A stretch of DNA of 64,000 nt from Bradyrhizobium prioriisuperbiae. GTDB lineage: Bacteria; Pseudomonadota; Alphaproteobacteria; Rhizobiales; Xanthobacteraceae. A program made the translations under genes and the position numbers. Below are positions 62,912-64,000 of this stretch, one piece after another. The notes beneath the pieces were generated by a model. It searched no databases, was not told where the DNA came from, and saw only the letters and a list, made by a program, of their open reading frames with translations. The DNA is taken from contig NZ_CP135921.1 in NCBI RefSeq assembly GCF_032397745.1, positions 5,072,501 through 5,136,500 on the forward strand, read 5' to 3'. Position 1 is the stretch's first letter. Every line of letters begins with the position of its first letter.

Positions 62912-63691
62912 ATGGCTCAAGCTCAACCGATTTCCATCAATCGTCATCCTTATGCCGACGGTGGTCTCAAGAAGATGCTGATCGACGGCAAGTGGCTGGA
63001 CGCCGCCTCCGGAAAGACCTTCGAGACACGCAATCCCGCCACCGGCGAGCTGCTGGCCACCGTTGCCGAAGGCGACGAGAAGGACATCAATGCCGCGGTC
63101 GCAGCGGCGCGCCGCGCTTTCGAAGGTCCCTGGAGCAAGGTCAAGCCGTATGAGCGCCAGAACCTGCTGCTCAAATTCGCCGACCTCGTCGAAAAACATT
63201 TCGATGAATTGAGTTCGCTCGACACCCTGGACATGGGCGCCCCGATCAGCCGCACCCGCGGCACCAGGCAGCGCGTGCTGGGCATGCTGCGGTTCTATGC
63301 CGGCCAGGCCACCTCGATCCATGGTGAAACCATCGAGAATTCGCTGCCGGGCGAGATCTTCTCCTACACCCTGAAAGAGCCGATCGGTGTGGTCGGCGCC
63401 ATCATTCCATGGAACGGCCCACTCGGCGCCAGCATCTGGAAAATCGGTCCGGCGCTGGCCACCGGCTGCACCGTTGTGCTGAAGCCGGCAGAAGAAGCGC
63501 CGCTGACATCGCTGCGGCTCGGTGAACTGGCGATGGAAGCGGGCGTGCCGCCCGGCGTGGTCAACGTCGTGCCGGGGTATGGCGAGACCGCGGGCGCAGC
63601 GCTTGCGGCGCATCCCGATGTCGACAAGGTGGCGTTCACCGGATCGCATTTCACCGGGCAGTCGATCATTCGCGCGTCCCAGGCTGTGTGA
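62912..63691 (+). pseudogene. Aldehyde dehydrogenase gene truncated by an insertion sequence
   Basis: The ATG is followed by 259 codons of an NAD-dependent aldehyde dehydrogenase: MLIDGKWLDAASGKTFETRN, VVGAIIPWNGPLGASIWKIG (catalytic Asn region), VVLKPAEEAPL and VDKVAFTGSHFTGQSIIRAS. It ends after SQA, where the insertion sequence begins at about 63685. The conserved ELGGK motif and catalytic Cys, which lie just beyond in the family, are gone. The intact enzyme would be about 490 residues. Its 3' part may lie past the window on the far side of the element. Confidence 0.88.
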
Positions 63692-64000
63692 AAACCCAGA
63701 TGTGCTGAACTATGCGAGAGCCAAATTGATTCGGGGCTGGGATGGGGCACGTCAGCGGACAATCGCGCTATCAAACGGCGCTTTTTCCTGAAGTTCTGGA
63801 TGAGGTTGTTGCGGCCGACGACCCTGTGCGGGTGGTTGATGTCTTTGTGGATACGCTGGATCTTGCGGCGCAAGGGTTCACGAAGGTGATGGCGGAAGAG
63901 ACGGGCCGGCCGCCCTACGCGCCGGGGGATCTGCTGAAGCTTTATGTTTACGGCTACTTGAACCGCGTCCGGTCGAGCCGACGGCTGGAAGCGGAAGCCT
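63685..64000 (+). mobile_element. IS1182-family insertion sequence, left end, running off the window
   Basis: Begins near CTGTGTGAAAAC, directly inside the aldehyde dehydrogenase reading frame, and carries the transposase start. The other end and target duplication are outside the window, so the exact boundary (63684-63689) is uncertain. Confidence 0.75.
63742..64000 (+). CDS. IS1182-family transposase, N-terminal part
   Basis: 86 codons are visible from ATG 63742, with GGGGCTGGG upstream. The segments YQTALFPEVLDEVVAADDPV, RVVDVFVDTLDLAAQGF, GRPPYAPGDLLKLYVYGYLN and RVRSSRRLEAEA are the conserved N-terminal domain of IS1182-type transposases. The catalytic DDE core would lie beyond the window edge, so integrity cannot be judged. 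Confidence 0.88.
   Translation, partial: MGHVSGQSRYQTALFPEVLDEVVAADDPVRVVDVFVDTLDLAAQGFTKVMAEETGRPPYAPGDLLKLYVYGYLNRVRSSRRLEAEA

Noticed and set aside
347..63285. Many long open frames opposite or out of frame with real genes, for example 1910-966 (-), 4536-3601 (-), 27667-25730 (-) and 39719-38364 (-)
   Set aside because: They mirror well-conserved genes in GC-rich DNA, have Arg/His/Ala-rich composition and carry no family motifs.
1..64000. CRISPR arrays, tRNA or rRNA genes, prophage genes, replication origins
   Set aside because: I looked for regularly spaced repeats, tRNA cloverleaf ends and phage structural genes and found none.

Overview
The window is GC-rich chromosomal DNA from an alphaproteobacterium, most likely of the Bradyrhizobium/Rhodopseudomonas/Afipia/Tardiphaga group (Nitrobacteraceae). 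The evidence is codon use, frequent GTG/TTG starts, the protein families present (formamidase, AmiC/AmiR pair, fds formate dehydrogenase, several LivFGHM-type transporters) and the dispersed palindromic repeats. The assignment is from general resemblance, not a database search.

Layout. 1-9,050: catabolic genes. These are a GMC oxidoreductase (cut by the window edge), an amidohydrolase, a Rieske-oxygenase-like protein without its Rieske cluster, and then the glyoxylate-to-glycerate route gcl-hyi-glxR with pyruvate kinase. 9,160-12,760: a graveyard holding a shattered TetR gene, a large DUF4082-type gene broken by a deletion and by a 112-bp insertion, an AT-rich patch and a possible porin remnant. 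12,760-22,810: a copper-handling cluster. It contains a His-rich secreted protein, a Cu P-type ATPase divergent from csoR, two small exported proteins, a TolC-like lipoprotein, a multicopper oxidase, a cupredoxin, a CusF-like protein, a frameshifted opgC and a DUF411 protein. panD, a 63-bp MITE-like palindrome and an IS5-family element (IS427 type) follow.

24,290-34,170: an amide-utilisation locus. It has a leader RNA with a terminator, AmiC- and AmiR-like regulators, a five-gene urea/amide-type ABC transporter, a formamidase and a tandem two-domain nitrilase-like protein. 34,170-41,400: a secreted beta-propeller protein divergent from a LysR regulator, a TauE/SafE permease, an HU protein, an alkylsulfatase remnant, a ClC channel and a cytochrome P450. 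41,523-42,792: an intact IS481-family element inside a palindromic repeat. 42,900-48,690: a LuxR-type regulator divergent from a second branched-chain-amino-acid-type ABC transporter with a permease-ATPase fusion. 48,700-51,200: O-antigen ligase-like, PilZ and PEGA proteins. 51,500-62,740: NAD-dependent formate dehydrogenase (fused FdsG-FdsB, then FdsA), cysE and a molybdenum-cofactor block (two MoeA-like genes, mobA, mobB, moeA). 62,900-64,000: an aldehyde dehydrogenase gene cut off by an IS1182-family transposon that runs off the window.

How it fits together (inference). The amide locus would import short amides and release ammonia plus formate. The molybdenum formate dehydrogenase 17 kb away would oxidise that formate to CO2 with NADH, and the adjacent moe/mob genes would supply its cofactor. 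The copper cluster looks like an acquired module, since it is bounded by decayed genes on one side and insertion sequences on the other. The most interesting non-coding signals are the terminator leader before the AmiC/AmiR operon, the csoR/copA divergent promoter with a shared -10 and a predicted leaderless csoR message, and the fds promoter with an embedded inverted repeat.
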